Made by a program: the position numbers and the translations under genes
Virus record (IMG/VR): IMGVR_UViG_3300010885_072353
Coordinates: 1 to 47,440 of that record
DNA: 47,440 nt
Direction: 5' to 3' (one strand)
DNA from: a virus
Notes under the pieces: model-generated
What the model was told of the DNA's origin: nothing
Seen by the model: only the letters and a program-made list of their open reading frames with translations
The model's database searches: none
Shown here: positions 15,929-24,973 of the stretch, piece by piece
How the letters are laid out: each line of letters starts with the position of its first letter
Numbering within the stretch: position 1 is the stretch's first letter

Positions 15929-17656
15929 TTATGCCTTTGCTTTAACAACCTCCACACGCAACTTAACACCTTTACCATTGAGATTACTGTAGTACTTGGT
16001 CATTGCAGGGTTATTACCTGCATAGAAATCAAGGGCCCCGGTCGACACCCCACTATCTCTACCAACTTTTCTAAGATTTGCTGAACTACCTGTATCGCCA
16101 ACGCGGTATATACCATCTGGATTTGCGCCACCTGCGTCAATAGGTTTACCCGTTGCAGCGTCGGTAATACGTAGAAGAGTTCTCGGCGGATAGTCGCCCT
16201 TACCTATACCTACGTCAAACCCTGCGGTTAATTTATTGCCGACGTAAGCACCTTGATACTGATTTGCTGACGACAATATACCATAAGATGCGCGAGTTGT
16301 TTCCCCTGTGCGATACTTGTCATCCAACCGCTGAAGTTTATCTGCACCATATTTCTGAAGGTAATATGCTGTTGCTTCCGGGTCCCGTTCACTCGGTTTA
16401 GTGTCGAAGTATGTAGATAGATCGCTCATTTGCCCACCATATGTAGATACTGCTTTTTCATTTACCATGCCCGTCGCTTCGACGTCAGATAATCTCAATG
16501 ATGTGCCTTCCTTACCATCGCTATTCATCGGAGTACCGCTACCTTCAAGAGGAGCTGCAAATGTCGGCTTCACATCGAGATTATCAGTTGGAGCGTATGG
16601 TCGATTGCCAATTTGTGAATTGTTTCTTGAATTGTCTGATGCTGCCATTCCATCATATTGCTCAGAAAGAGCTTGTGCAGCCTGTGCATCAGCAACTTCC
16701 TTATTTGCAATTTCTTGAGATTGCATTGCCTTTTCTTCCGATGTAATGACTGTAAAGTCCATATCATCAGGTTGAATTGGAAATATATCTCTCAAGCTCA
16801 TTGCCGTATCGTTTCCAATATTACAGAGATACTTTATAAATCCGAAGATTTTAGCTTCAGGATATATACTAGACATTTTATCTGTTAGCTTTGGTAAAAA
16901 TTTATTGATATTAACAAATGTCGGCAGGTCGTTTATTAGATTTAAACCGTGTGACACTGTTGCATCGGCTGCTAAATTCTGTTGTAGCGCGGTATTAGTA
17001 TAACCGACATTAAGCAAGTTACGTCTCATCATTGCTGTTGTTTTTTGACTTAAATCATAAGCTACGTTTCTTGTGTTAGCGCTAATCTTACTCTCCGTCG
17101 ACGCAGAATACGGAATCGGTACACCGTAATACTGTTGTTGAACGTCAAAGAGCGGTAAGGTAGAATCGAGTTGAATATATTTTGAGTTGGCAATTATTCC
17201 GATACTATCGCTTACGTTTTCAAGAAACTCTGCACCGCTATGCTTGTTGTCTTGATAATTATTGTCAATGAATTTTGCTGCACCGGGAAACTGATTCGGT
17301 GCCACATTTTCATTGTTAAATGAAGCTTGCGAATAATAAGAGGCTAGTTCTTTATTTGAAGATTTTAATTTTTGCGCCCAATATAATATGTTCTCAAGCG
17401 AAAAATCTGCTTGCTTAAAATATGTGTTTGTCAATAAGTCATAGAACTTAGTAAACTCTGTAATAACGTCGCCTTGTTTAAATGCATTACGATAGTCTAT
17501 TGTTGATTGTACTTCATAGTCTGAAATAACATCAGGAGGAAACACTTCGCGCAATGAAGTATCATCTGTATTACTCAGTATCTCAAATGTACTAGTTACA
17601 TCAATATCTGTTAAACTAGGCGCTACTGTAATTTCATTTGTATTTTCTGCGCGCAT
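15929..17656 (-). CDS. Baseplate hub-associated protein with C-terminal 3D domain
   Basis: The 575-residue product is helical up to about residue 330, has a disordered Asn/Ser-rich linker, and ends in a small domain (about 474-575) that fits the 3D fold, the double-psi barrel of MltA-type murein lytic transglycosylases and stationary-phase cell-wall proteins. The three Asp residues that name the family can be placed: D488 in KGDYPPRTLLRI, D521 in VGDTG and D543 in ALDFY. It follows the two hub genes, where T4 has gp5, the cell-puncturing lysozyme. A murein-degrading role at the tail tip is a reasonable inference; catalysis is not shown. No SD is visible, only two bases separating it from the previous stop. 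Confidence 0.65.
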   Translation of the reverse strand: MRAENTNEITVAPSLTDIDVTSTFEILSNTDDTSLREVFPPDVISDYEVQSTIDYRNAFKQGDVITEFTKFYDLLTNTYFKQADFSLENILYWAQKLKSSNKELASYYSQASFNNENVAPNQFPGAAKFIDNNYQDNKHSGAEFLENVSDSIGIIANSKYIQLDSTLPLFDVQQQYYGVPIPYSASTESKISANTRNVAYDLSQKTTAMMRRNLLNVGYTNTALQQNLAADATVSHGLNLINDLPTFVNINKFLPKLTDKMSSIYPEAKIFGFIKYLCNIGNDTAMSLRDIFPIQPDDMDFTVITSEEKAMQSQEIANKEVADAQAAQALSEQYDGMAASDNSRNNSQIGNRPYAPTDNLDVKPTFAAPLEGSGTPMNSDGKEGTSLRLSDVEATGMVNEKAVSTYGGQMSDLSTYFDTKPSERDPEATAYYLQKYGADKLQRLDDKYRTGETTRASYGILSSANQYQGAYVGNKLTAGFDVGIGKGDYPPRTLLRITDAATGKPIDAGGANPDGIYRVGDTGSSANLRKVGRDSGVSTGALDFYAGNNPAMTKYYSNLNGKGVKLRVEVVKAKA

Positions 17657-17657
17657 A

Positions 17658-18083
17658 TTATTGTCCGTTTGATACGAGACCTACGAGGTCACCGTCTTCG
17701 TAAGTATCGTCAAGTTGTTTGAAGTTATATGTTTTAATGCAATGGAGATCATTATAATATTCATTACCGTTAAATTGATGCTTCACGTTTATTATGAGGT
17801 ATATACCTAATAATTTATTATCAAATTTACTATTTGGTACAGCTCCATCACGATCAATGCCAATAAAATAACCGGCTTGTCGGTGAGTTGATCCCGGTAA
17901 TCTAAACGAAATTAAATTATTGGAAAAGACACTAGCGTAGAGAAATTGATTTCTACCCCAAGCGAGTCTTTGATCAGGGTCTTGTTCAGATACAGAAAAT
18001 ATATTGTTAATATTTTTGTTTTGATATCTTAATTGACCGGGGGCGAAATTTGGAAACGCAGGATCTGGTCCTGAGCTATTCAT
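17658..18083 (-). CDS. Hub protein C-terminal part as a separate gene
   Basis: The 141-residue product looks like the distal barrel of gp27/gpD-type hub proteins: LISFRLPGSTHRQAGYFIGI, then LLGIYLIINVKHQF and a closing YYNDLHCIKTYNF. In single-chain hubs this pattern (a carrier loop, then 'G.Y.I..V.H.F') comes at the C-terminus. Here it has its own ATG 15 bases after the stop of the 413-residue gene. It probably pairs with that protein to make the hub ring through which the tube passes. No late box is seen, so it is likely co-transcribed. A truncated or independent tail-tip protein remains possible. Confidence 0.55.
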   Translation of the reverse strand: MNSSGPDPAFPNFAPGQLRYQNKNINNIFSVSEQDPDQRLAWGRNQFLYASVFSNNLISFRLPGSTHRQAGYFIGIDRDGAVPNSKFDNKLLGIYLIINVKHQFNGNEYYNDLHCIKTYNFKQLDDTYEDGDLVGLVSNGQ

Positions 18084-18098
18084 ATTATTGACATAATT

Positions 18099-19340
18099 TT
18101 ATTGATATGTTCTCATGGCTTGCTCAATACCATTTCTCTGTATATCTATAGCAAATTGCTTATTTTCATAATCATAGCTATGTACAAAATTAGGTACAAT
18201 TCTCTGTTGAGAATGAATGCCTGGCATATTATCAAATGAAAAGCTTTTTATTGTGCCAATGCGCTCAAAATATGTACTATTATTTGCTGGAGTAAAATAT
18301 GGTAAAGTGTTATCAACGCCATCTTGTTGTACATTACCGCCGATCTTAACTGTTTCGAGATATAGATTACCGGGCGAATCACCTGAAACATTATACGCCT
18401 CGTCAAAATATTGCTTAAGGCTTTTGAATTTAAATTGTCGAGGATATCTTTCTAGTTGTAAGAAACATTGATCAAAATTACTCTCAGTGTTTGAGACATG
18501 CCTCGACATAATATAATTAATACAATCGATTGCCTTAAAGTTTGCTGGTGTGGAAAAGAATATTTCTGTACCACCTAAATCCCAGTCAATATTTTGTTGA
18601 TCAATTTCTTCTTGCGCCATATCACCAGGATCTTGAACACCAGGTATATTAACAGAGAAGGATATCGGGTACTGCTCATTATCAGGGAATGCAGCTTTTA
18701 AAAACTCTCTAAGGGCTAGCCCGGTATAAACCGCTCTTTCATTATTGTCGGCGTTCGCGGCAAGTGTTGTACCGGTTTGATCAGCTGCTGACTGAGCTAT
18801 CATTGCAGTAGAAAACGGTACATTTTTTTCGAGTAACAATTGATAATATAGATCCCAGAAGTATATCTTTTTATATTTCTCGTCGGGGTCGCTTCCTGCT
18901 ATTTCTTCTGTATCATAAATAGCAAAATCATAAGACATACGGAAAAATTTCTGACCGTCTTCAGATCCCATGCTACTTGTAGCGGTACCATCTAGCTTAG
19001 GCATTATCTCTACATGAAGAATGTCTCGTGACTCACCGCGAAATAAAAATCCTGCATCTATATTACCTTGATCGGTTCCAGCGCTGTTATAATATTTTAT
19101 CGGATCAACGTCAGGGGTATCACGCTCAATAACGTCATGAGTGTTTTTAATAATAATATACCCCTGCTGATAAAAATTATTAAGTGAATCCTCAATAAAC
19201 AAATTTTGAATATTAGCTAATTTAATATCCTGAGCACGAGATTTATCGCCAGCGACACTGACTAAAGTAACTTTAAAAATATAGTCACTGTTATTAATCT
19301 TGTGACTATATTCTTCTGGTGATGTCGTGGTGTTATCCAT
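18099..19340 (-). CDS. Baseplate hub protein, gp27-like N-terminal part
   Basis: The 413-residue product is close in length to T4 gp27 (391 residues), which forms the trimeric hub below the tail tube. It begins with a beta domain (SDYIFKVTLVSVAGDKSRAQ, LANIQNLFIEDSLNNFYQQG) as hub proteins do, followed by a stretch resembling the second hub barrel (ALREFLKAAFPDNEQYP). Sequence identity to gp27 is not obvious, so the call depends on order: it lies after gp53 and before the 141-residue hub-like piece and the 3D-domain protein. The start follows the gp53 stop by one base. Confidence 0.5.
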   Translation of the reverse strand: MDNTTTSPEEYSHKINNSDYIFKVTLVSVAGDKSRAQDIKLANIQNLFIEDSLNNFYQQGYIIIKNTHDVIERDTPDVDPIKYYNSAGTDQGNIDAGFLFRGESRDILHVEIMPKLDGTATSSMGSEDGQKFFRMSYDFAIYDTEEIAGSDPDEKYKKIYFWDLYYQLLLEKNVPFSTAMIAQSAADQTGTTLAANADNNERAVYTGLALREFLKAAFPDNEQYPISFSVNIPGVQDPGDMAQEEIDQQNIDWDLGGTEIFFSTPANFKAIDCINYIMSRHVSNTESNFDQCFLQLERYPRQFKFKSLKQYFDEAYNVSGDSPGNLYLETVKIGGNVQQDGVDNTLPYFTPANNSTYFERIGTIKSFSFDNMPGIHSQQRIVPNFVHSYDYENKQFAIDIQRNGIEQAMRTYQ

Positions 19341-19341
19341 T

Positions 19342-19704
19342 TTAATTTAAAGCTGCGTTAATATCCTTGAGAATACTCGGTACATACTGTGGTTTAATTA
19401 GCTTTATTACTGTACCGGCTGCTGGCATCTCAAAAGGATTAAATAAATTATTAGTAAGTAAAATTAACCACCATAATTCAATAGTCTTGTATGCATTAAA
19501 ACTTATAGTTGTCCAGGGTTGTTGTTTTTGTATGGTGAGATAAAATAATGCTCGTTCGTCGAGTTTCTCTGGTAAAAAGATTGACTGCAGTAAATTATAA
19601 AAATATTGCTTATCAGATGTCTGATACATTTTTAATATATTCTCATACCGATAAGCTCCTAACTTAGGTAGTGTAGCTATAGAATTTTGATACTTACCGT
19701 CCAT
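19342..19704 (-). CDS. gp53: Baseplate wedge protein gp53-like
   Basis: The product, 120 residues from ATG 19704, has the gp53 pattern: LGAYRYENI near the start, WTTISFNAYKTIELWWLILL in the middle and the signature NNLFNPFEMPAAGTVIKL. T4 gp53 (196 residues) joins wedges to the hub and carries a LysM-like fold in its relatives; this version is shorter. A TTG at 19719 would extend it by five residues, but it lies inside the late promoter box, which sits 5 bases from ATG 19704, so the ATG is preferred. The next gene follows immediately. Confidence 0.75.
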   Translation of the reverse strand: MDGKYQNSIATLPKLGAYRYENILKMYQTSDKQYFYNLLQSIFLPEKLDERALFYLTIQKQQPWTTISFNAYKTIELWWLILLTNNLFNPFEMPAAGTVIKLIKPQYVPSILKDINAALN

Positions 19705-19709
19705 GTAGA

Positions 19710-19717
19710 TATTTAGC
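19710..19717 (-). promoter_or_regulatory. T4-type late promoter box GCTAAATA for gp53
   Basis: GCTAAATA on the minus strand ends exactly 5 bases before ATG 19704, predicting a leaderless transcript and excluding the TTG at 19719 as the start. Confidence 0.65.
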
Positions 19718-19737
19718 AATATCTTTTGATTTTAAAA

Positions 19738-21174
19738 CTAAACTAACCCGTTCAAAATACCATTTAATGGTTGTATGTTAATACCAGCGGCTTGAGCGGC
19801 TTGATTAATGAGTGGCCCTACAACACCGGTATTCGATGATGATGTACCGGTTTCGACAATATTATTCGGTCCAATCATATGTTGCATAAAGTTTTTAGAG
19901 TTAGCGATCATACTATTAAGTGTAATCGATACTTTATAGGCATCAGGAATTACTACTGGTATCGATGTACCACCGGATGATGTATTTAACGCTTTTCCAG
20001 CGGCGCCATTATTAGTAAATGACGATATTGTATCACTGCTTGATGGTATATTAATATTCATCTCACGTCTTGAGCCCATGAACTCGATATTTAACGACGA
20101 CATAAAGCAAAACGGAAAAAACTTAACACCTGGAACTTCAACTTGATATATAACTGGTTGATCAACAACATTATTACTCGTCTTACCAGGGCGGTTCTGA
20201 TAGAGTAGTAGAAATAAGAATTGCCAATTTCTTATAACATCATCAAAAGTAACATTGCCAGTGTTAATTAAGGGAAATTCAACTGTTATACTCTCACCGT
20301 CTGTTGGGTAATTATAAAACTTAGCTTTTTCAATATATGTAATTTGTGTTGGGTTGTTGAGTGAAGCGAATAATCCTGCGCCCTCGGTCGCAAGGCTTGC
20401 AAGAGGTCCTAATATCTTATCAGTTGCTACACCTGTGCTACCGGAGTCAGCAAAATTATTACCTTGATTAGCATGGTTATTGCTAAAGTATGGTAGTACA
20501 TAAACCCAACCGGTTGGATCGGTAAGATAGAGATTTCTATATGGAGCTAACCACGGGCTACTATTAACCGTAGCATTATTATCATCTGCCATTGCACCTG
20601 TTACAGCGTCTTTAACCTGTGTGTATGCGTTTTTTCCGATAGATGCTGCGCGCTGTGCTACATCATTATTGGCAATAGCGCCACCGACTTGACTAGCCTC
20701 ATCAGATACAAAACCGCTGACTTTTGATGCACCACTATTAATTAGACCGCCGACAGTGGATTGATCAAAGCCTTGTTTTAAGCTAGCAATAAACTGCGAA
20801 AGACTTGTACCTGCATCTTGTATAGCTCCTGTGGCGCCAGTTGATGCACCAAATTGCTGAATATTCTGAAGTGTTTGCTTACCACCACTATATGCTTGAC
20901 CGAGTGAATACTTTAATTGGCTGATTAATGCGTTTGTTCTTAGTTTACGTTCGGTGAGAATAATTCTCGGTGTCTCGGCTCGTGCTTCATCGCCAACAGG
21001 AGAGTATGTCCAATAGAAATCACGTACTACATTTACAAGAGATGTACCAGTAGGTGCACCTGGAGCGCTAGAAGTATTGCCTGCTGCTTTGATTTCTGGT
21101 AAAGCAATTGACTGCGGAGACGTACTATTTGTACCCGTATCATTATTAGTGAATGTCCACAGAAAGTTAGGCAT
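19738..21174 (-). CDS. Tail tube-baseplate junction protein, gp48-like
   Basis: The 478-residue product follows the tape measure, as gp48 does in T4. Residues from about 275 read like a tail-tube fold: ESITVEFPLINTG, then a helix FDDVIRNWQFLFLLLYQNRP and VYQVEVPGVKFFPFCFMSSL, ending with VSITLNSMIANSKNFMQHMI. Residues 80-230 are Ala-, Gly- and Ser-rich helices. Proteins gp48 and gp54 have tube-like domains and cap the hub so that the tube can polymerise. The assignment is by fold pattern and order; T4 gp48 is shorter (364 residues). Its own late box lies 5 bases from the ATG. Confidence 0.5.
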   Translation of the reverse strand: MPNFLWTFTNNDTGTNSTSPQSIALPEIKAAGNTSSAPGAPTGTSLVNVVRDFYWTYSPVGDEARAETPRIILTERKLRTNALISQLKYSLGQAYSGGKQTLQNIQQFGASTGATGAIQDAGTSLSQFIASLKQGFDQSTVGGLINSGASKVSGFVSDEASQVGGAIANNDVAQRAASIGKNAYTQVKDAVTGAMADDNNATVNSSPWLAPYRNLYLTDPTGWVYVLPYFSNNHANQGNNFADSGSTGVATDKILGPLASLATEGAGLFASLNNPTQITYIEKAKFYNYPTDGESITVEFPLINTGNVTFDDVIRNWQFLFLLLYQNRPGKTSNNVVDQPVIYQVEVPGVKFFPFCFMSSLNIEFMGSRREMNINIPSSSDTISSFTNNGAAGKALNTSSGGTSIPVVIPDAYKVSITLNSMIANSKNFMQHMIGPNNIVETGTSSSNTGVVGPLINQAAQAAGINIQPLNGILNGLV

Positions 21175-21179
21175 ACTAT

Positions 21180-21187
21180 TATTTAAT
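21180..21187 (-). promoter_or_regulatory. T4-type late promoter box ATTAAATA
   Basis: ATTAAATA on the minus strand lies exactly 5 bases before ATG 21174, predicting a leaderless start for the gp48-like gene. Confidence 0.6.
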
Positions 21188-21192
21188 AACTA

Positions 21193-24141
21193 TTATCGCT
21201 GTAGGACAGCCTGTCTAAATGATGTGTTAGATGTTGGAGCTGAAATAAAGTTTGTTGGGCTGCTAACGTTATTAACGATATTGTTTTGATTGCCACCTTG
21301 TGACTTAGCTAAAGCAGTTATAAGCGCTTTCGTATTATTTGCTGTATGCTTTTGATACTCTACTAGCATCTTAAGGAGATTGGAGTGCTCTTTGAGTGAA
21401 TCTGTCATCTCACCGGTATTGTCAGATGTATCATCTTCATCATTAGTTTCTTTAGGTATAGTGGTCGGCTCTACAGGTGTAACAGGTGACCGTGGAGTCG
21501 ATTCTTCATCATCGTCGTCTTCAGCGGATTGGACCGCAGGCGGTGTCGATTGATTTTCGCTTGTAGATTGTGTTGTAGGTGTTTCTTCTTTTGATCCACC
21601 AAATAGGCCCTTTGTGAATCCCCAAGCTTTGCCAAGCATACCCGGTTTTTCTTCTTTTTGTGCGACGTTAGCGGGTATATTCGCAACCTTTGCTGCTTCA
21701 GGTGGAACAGCTGGCGCCTGATTATTAGCACCTTGTGCAGCACTATTACCGTCTTTAACGTCGCCATATCCTTCTATGCCAAGCATTTTTGCAACTCTTG
21801 AGCGTATGCTAATGCCCCAAATTTCATCAGGTAACATATTTAATACGGCCTTAATGAGGCTATCTTTTATCGATACAAAGAAGCTTTTTATACTACTAAA
21901 ATCACCGGTTGTTACAGCATTAGCGACACTCTCGGCTCCTGACTCTATTAATTTACCAATATATTGTAGCGGTTCAATAGCTTCACCAAGATAGCCTAGA
22001 ACATCTCCCCATTTACCACCTGCAATTGCTTCACCGGCCTTAATTAAGGAGCCAATAATAGGCAATTCTTTTACTTTATTGTAAATCCAATCACTAGCGT
22101 CACTAACCCAATTACCCGCTGTTGTAGCAGCGGATGTTATAGCTTCTTGATTACTATTAAATAAATCTATTATTATACCGAGTGGTGGTATTGCAGCTTT
22201 AGCGAGATAGCCTAATGCATCGAGGTAATTACCATCACCAATAGCTTTTGCCATATCAATAAGAGGGCCGATGACCGGAATATATTTTACTCGCTCACTT
22301 ATCCACTTCTTAGCGCCTTCTATCCACCCCATTTGAGCTTTACCCGCTTTTTCTGATCCACCGGTTTGTGTATCTCTGTACGCACTAAAAAGATCAATAG
22401 CAATTGACAGAGCTGTACCAACAACAGGGACAGCTGCTGCTATAGCTGAGGCTATATCGAGCGCTCCACCAATAAAGTCTCCTTTCATGATGCGCGAGAA
22501 AGCATATCCCAATCCAATAAGGGTACCAATGAGTGGTAATCTCTTTAATCCCTTTAATAAGAACTTACCTGCTGTACCTGCTAACTTAGATATAAGACTC
22601 TTACCGCCTCCCTTAGCTAGAGCACCTGTAGCTTTACCCGCTAGCCCACCAAACATGCCTTTAATTGCTTTTGTAATACCACCAAAAAGTTTTTCCGGTA
22701 ACTTGGTAATTGTTCTAAAGATATTTCTAAATCCTTTTTTAGTAGCAGCAATAAAATTTCTAATAAAGCCGCCTTTAGCTAAGCCTTTTATAGCGTTTGT
22801 AGCATACTTGCCTAGTTTACCAAATTCGGTTTTAAGATGACTTAGAGCCTCTGTCGCCATCTTACCCAACTTACCGAATTCTTTTTTAAGAATTGCCATA
22901 CCTACACTAAGTAAGCCTTTACCGAGAACCTTTTTTATACCTTTATAGGGTCCAGAGTCCTTAAGTCCGCTCAGTAATGTTAATACACCAGCTATCGCTA
23001 ATCCTGCGCCGGCTAACAATGGCATTAATGGACCAAGTAATTTCTTGACAACAGAAAAGACTAATCGACCAGCACTATAAAGCACTTTAGGTATTATCTC
23101 TAAAAGTTTACCTGCTAGCCACTTAAATGGTTTGAGAATTAATCCAGCAAGAGCTGTAAAGGGCTTTAGTAGCATGCCAATTAATTTTGCTATCATGCTT
23201 CCAGCGAGTAACGCCTCGAGCCAATTTTTCTTTTTCTCTGGCTCTTTTTCCTTCTTAGGTATGCCGATTGTTTTGCGCAATCTATCGTTGTCGTCACGTA
23301 AATCATCAAAATAAGGCTTGAGTGTATCGCCTATTATATTTTGTAGTTTGACTTCTGTCTCCGCCGGAATTAGAATATTTACTGAATCGTGGGAATACGG
23401 CGACTTATTGCTTGGTTTTTCAATCTTATCCATGCGCACAATTTTTTCCTCTTGTGGCTTTTTATCTTTTTTTGTTAATGCACTAAGCAGGCTTGCAAAT
23501 AATTTTGGCTCTTTTGTGTCATTAGTTATTCCCTTTTTTTCTTCTTTCTTAGGAGCTATAACTTCTTTTACCTTTTCTTCTTTCTTAGGAGCTATAACTT
23601 CTTTTACTTTTTCTTCCTTTTTTGGAGCTACAATTTCTTTTACTTTTTCTTCTTTTTTCGGGACTATGACTTCTTTAGTTTGATTCTTAGTGTCCTTTTT
23701 TTCAGATTCTTTTTTCTTAGGATCATCTACAACACGAACAGGGAGTACTTTAAGACTTGTTGGAATAGAAGCAGCTGATGACGATACAAGCTTAATTGAC
23801 TTTAAACCATCTTCTTCTGGTTTACTACTTTTTTCTTCTTTGGACTTATCGCTTACCTCCTCAGTAAGCGTAGGTTTAGAAATTTTATTTTTTTGCTCGT
23901 CTGTTTTATTGACCGTACTTTTTACACTTTTAATGTATTCTTTTAAAGCTTCAAATTTTTCAGCAATTGTCTTTTCGTAGTCTGTAATCGTATCGATCTT
24001 TTGACCTAGAATTTCTTGAAGCTTATTTAAAGTAGAATTTTGCTGATCGAGCTTTTTACCAAAGCTCTCACTCGTAGAGAACAAGCGTCTATCTAGCTTG
24101 TCAAATACGCTTTCTAATTGCTCGAGTGGTATACCATCCAT
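21193..24141 (-). CDS. Tape measure protein (gp29-like)
   Basis: The 982-residue product has tape-measure architecture. Residues 1-90 are coiled coil; 90-300 are very Lys/Glu-rich and include four 12-residue repeats (about 156-203, consensus KEVIAPKKEEKV); 307-393 is strongly hydrophobic; 395-800 alternates Gly/Ala-rich amphipathic helices; the end is disordered, then coiled. Three similar units with LP(L/I)IG or IPVIG followed by ALGYL-like helices occur between about 22560 and 21920. Tape measures set tail length and are ejected ahead of DNA. It lies downstream of sheath, tube and two gp26-like genes, as gp29 would. T4 gp29 has 590 residues, so this implies a longer tail or many extra residues. 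Confidence 0.8.
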   Translation of the reverse strand: MDGIPLEQLESVFDKLDRRLFSTSESFGKKLDQQNSTLNKLQEILGQKIDTITDYEKTIAEKFEALKEYIKSVKSTVNKTDEQKNKISKPTLTEEVSDKSKEEKSSKPEEDGLKSIKLVSSSAASIPTSLKVLPVRVVDDPKKKESEKKDTKNQTKEVIVPKKEEKVKEIVAPKKEEKVKEVIAPKKEEKVKEVIAPKKEEKKGITNDTKEPKLFASLLSALTKKDKKPQEEKIVRMDKIEKPSNKSPYSHDSVNILIPAETEVKLQNIIGDTLKPYFDDLRDDNDRLRKTIGIPKKEKEPEKKKNWLEALLAGSMIAKLIGMLLKPFTALAGLILKPFKWLAGKLLEIIPKVLYSAGRLVFSVVKKLLGPLMPLLAGAGLAIAGVLTLLSGLKDSGPYKGIKKVLGKGLLSVGMAILKKEFGKLGKMATEALSHLKTEFGKLGKYATNAIKGLAKGGFIRNFIAATKKGFRNIFRTITKLPEKLFGGITKAIKGMFGGLAGKATGALAKGGGKSLISKLAGTAGKFLLKGLKRLPLIGTLIGLGYAFSRIMKGDFIGGALDIASAIAAAVPVVGTALSIAIDLFSAYRDTQTGGSEKAGKAQMGWIEGAKKWISERVKYIPVIGPLIDMAKAIGDGNYLDALGYLAKAAIPPLGIIIDLFNSNQEAITSAATTAGNWVSDASDWIYNKVKELPIIGSLIKAGEAIAGGKWGDVLGYLGEAIEPLQYIGKLIESGAESVANAVTTGDFSSIKSFFVSIKDSLIKAVLNMLPDEIWGISIRSRVAKMLGIEGYGDVKDGNSAAQGANNQAPAVPPEAAKVANIPANVAQKEEKPGMLGKAWGFTKGLFGGSKEETPTTQSTSENQSTPPAVQSAEDDDDEESTPRSPVTPVEPTTIPKETNDEDDTSDNTGEMTDSLKEHSNLLKMLVEYQKHTANNTKALITALAKSQGGNQNNIVNNVSSPTNFISAPTSNTSFRQAVLQR
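23533..23676 (-). repeat. Four tandem 36-bp repeats in the tape measure gene
   Basis: Four consecutive 36-base units encode KEVIVPKKEEKV, KEIVAPKKEEKV, KEVIAPKKEEKV and KEVIAPKKEEKK. The two inner units are nearly identical in DNA, suggesting recent duplication. Copy number may vary between relatives. Confidence 0.9.
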
Positions 24142-24147
24142 CTAGAT

Positions 24148-24155
24148 TATTTATC
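24148..24155 (-). promoter_or_regulatory. T4-type late promoter box GATAAATA for the tape measure
   Basis: GATAAATA on the minus strand ends 6 bases before ATG 24141. Predicted transcription start is within two bases of the ATG. Confidence 0.6.
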
Positions 24156-24183
24156 ACAAAACAACCTAGATAGATATTGATCT

Positions 24184-24954
24184 TTACACGCTAAAGAAGC
24201 TAGCATCTATTTCAATGCTAGTATCACCAATAGTGGTGAATTTTGTTTCAAAATCTCTATATGCTTTAATAAATTCAAGGATCTTACTAGTAAGGTTTGC
24301 AGGAAACTTCTCAATTATAGCAATCTTATCGTCGACCTTGAGATTAGCAAAGGAAACAGTCTGATCACCAGCTTCATTCTTAAAAGTAACGTTTTGAATA
24401 AACTTGATTATTTCATGAATAAAGAGTTCACCGACGAGTGTTTTAATATCTTTATCTTGCACATTCTTTAGTTTATTAATTGTTATAGAACTAATATCTC
24501 TATCAAGTCCTAACTTCGGTACTTCGAGATCAACGCTAAGATTTTGAATTTCAACGGTTGATGAGAGAATATCGGGCGTTACGCGTATTGTAGGGATTTG
24601 CTTGAGAGCGTCATTTAAATTAATGACAACGTCGTCGGCTGTATACTCACTGTCTAAACCGCTCACTCTAAGGGCAAGGGCAATAGCTGCACGATCAAAT
24701 ATATAGAAAGAGTTAACATTAACAGATGTGTCAATAATATTTTCTTGAACTATATTAAAAAAGTTAACAATAAAAGCAAGCTTAGTAAGACTCTCATCAA
24801 CAGATGACTTGAGAAGATCTTTTTGCTGTTTGAGATTAAGGTTTTTGAATTTTACTGTTTTGTTTAAAGATGGAACAAAAACGTCGATACCCGTAGACTG
24901 ATTTAAAGAGTCAAGTTGCTTAAGGATATCGCTTACATTGTTAGTACTACTCAT
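24184..24954 (-). CDS. gp26-like baseplate/tail assembly protein, copy 2
   Basis: The 256-residue product has the T4 gp26-type pattern: a start domain with VFVPSLNKTVKFKNLNLKQQ, the helix KDLLKSSVDESLTKLAFIV and YIFDRAAIALALRVSG. T4 gp26 is a baseplate hub assembly factor of 208 residues. Standing just before the tape measure, it occupies the slot of tail assembly chaperones in other phages. It follows another gp26-like gene after 19 bases, so this pair may have arisen by duplication. No SD or late box is visible in front of it. Chaperone versus structural role cannot be decided from sequence. Confidence 0.6.
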   Translation of the reverse strand: MSSTNNVSDILKQLDSLNQSTGIDVFVPSLNKTVKFKNLNLKQQKDLLKSSVDESLTKLAFIVNFFNIVQENIIDTSVNVNSFYIFDRAAIALALRVSGLDSEYTADDVVINLNDALKQIPTIRVTPDILSSTVEIQNLSVDLEVPKLGLDRDISSITINKLKNVQDKDIKTLVGELFIHEIIKFIQNVTFKNEAGDQTVSFANLKVDDKIAIIEKFPANLTSKILEFIKAYRDFETKFTTIGDTSIEIDASFFSV

Positions 24955-24973
24955 ATAAATTATATATTCTGAG

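Noticed and set aside
18084-18098. Possible frameshift joining the two hub genes
   Set aside because: The first gene ends in an ordinary TAA and the second has its own ATG; no slippery sequence or frame overlap is seen.
23132-23980. Long plus-strand open frames opposite the tape measure
   Set aside because: They mirror the Lys/Glu-rich repeats, giving Phe/Ser-rich products with no start context. They are shadows of the real minus-strand gene.
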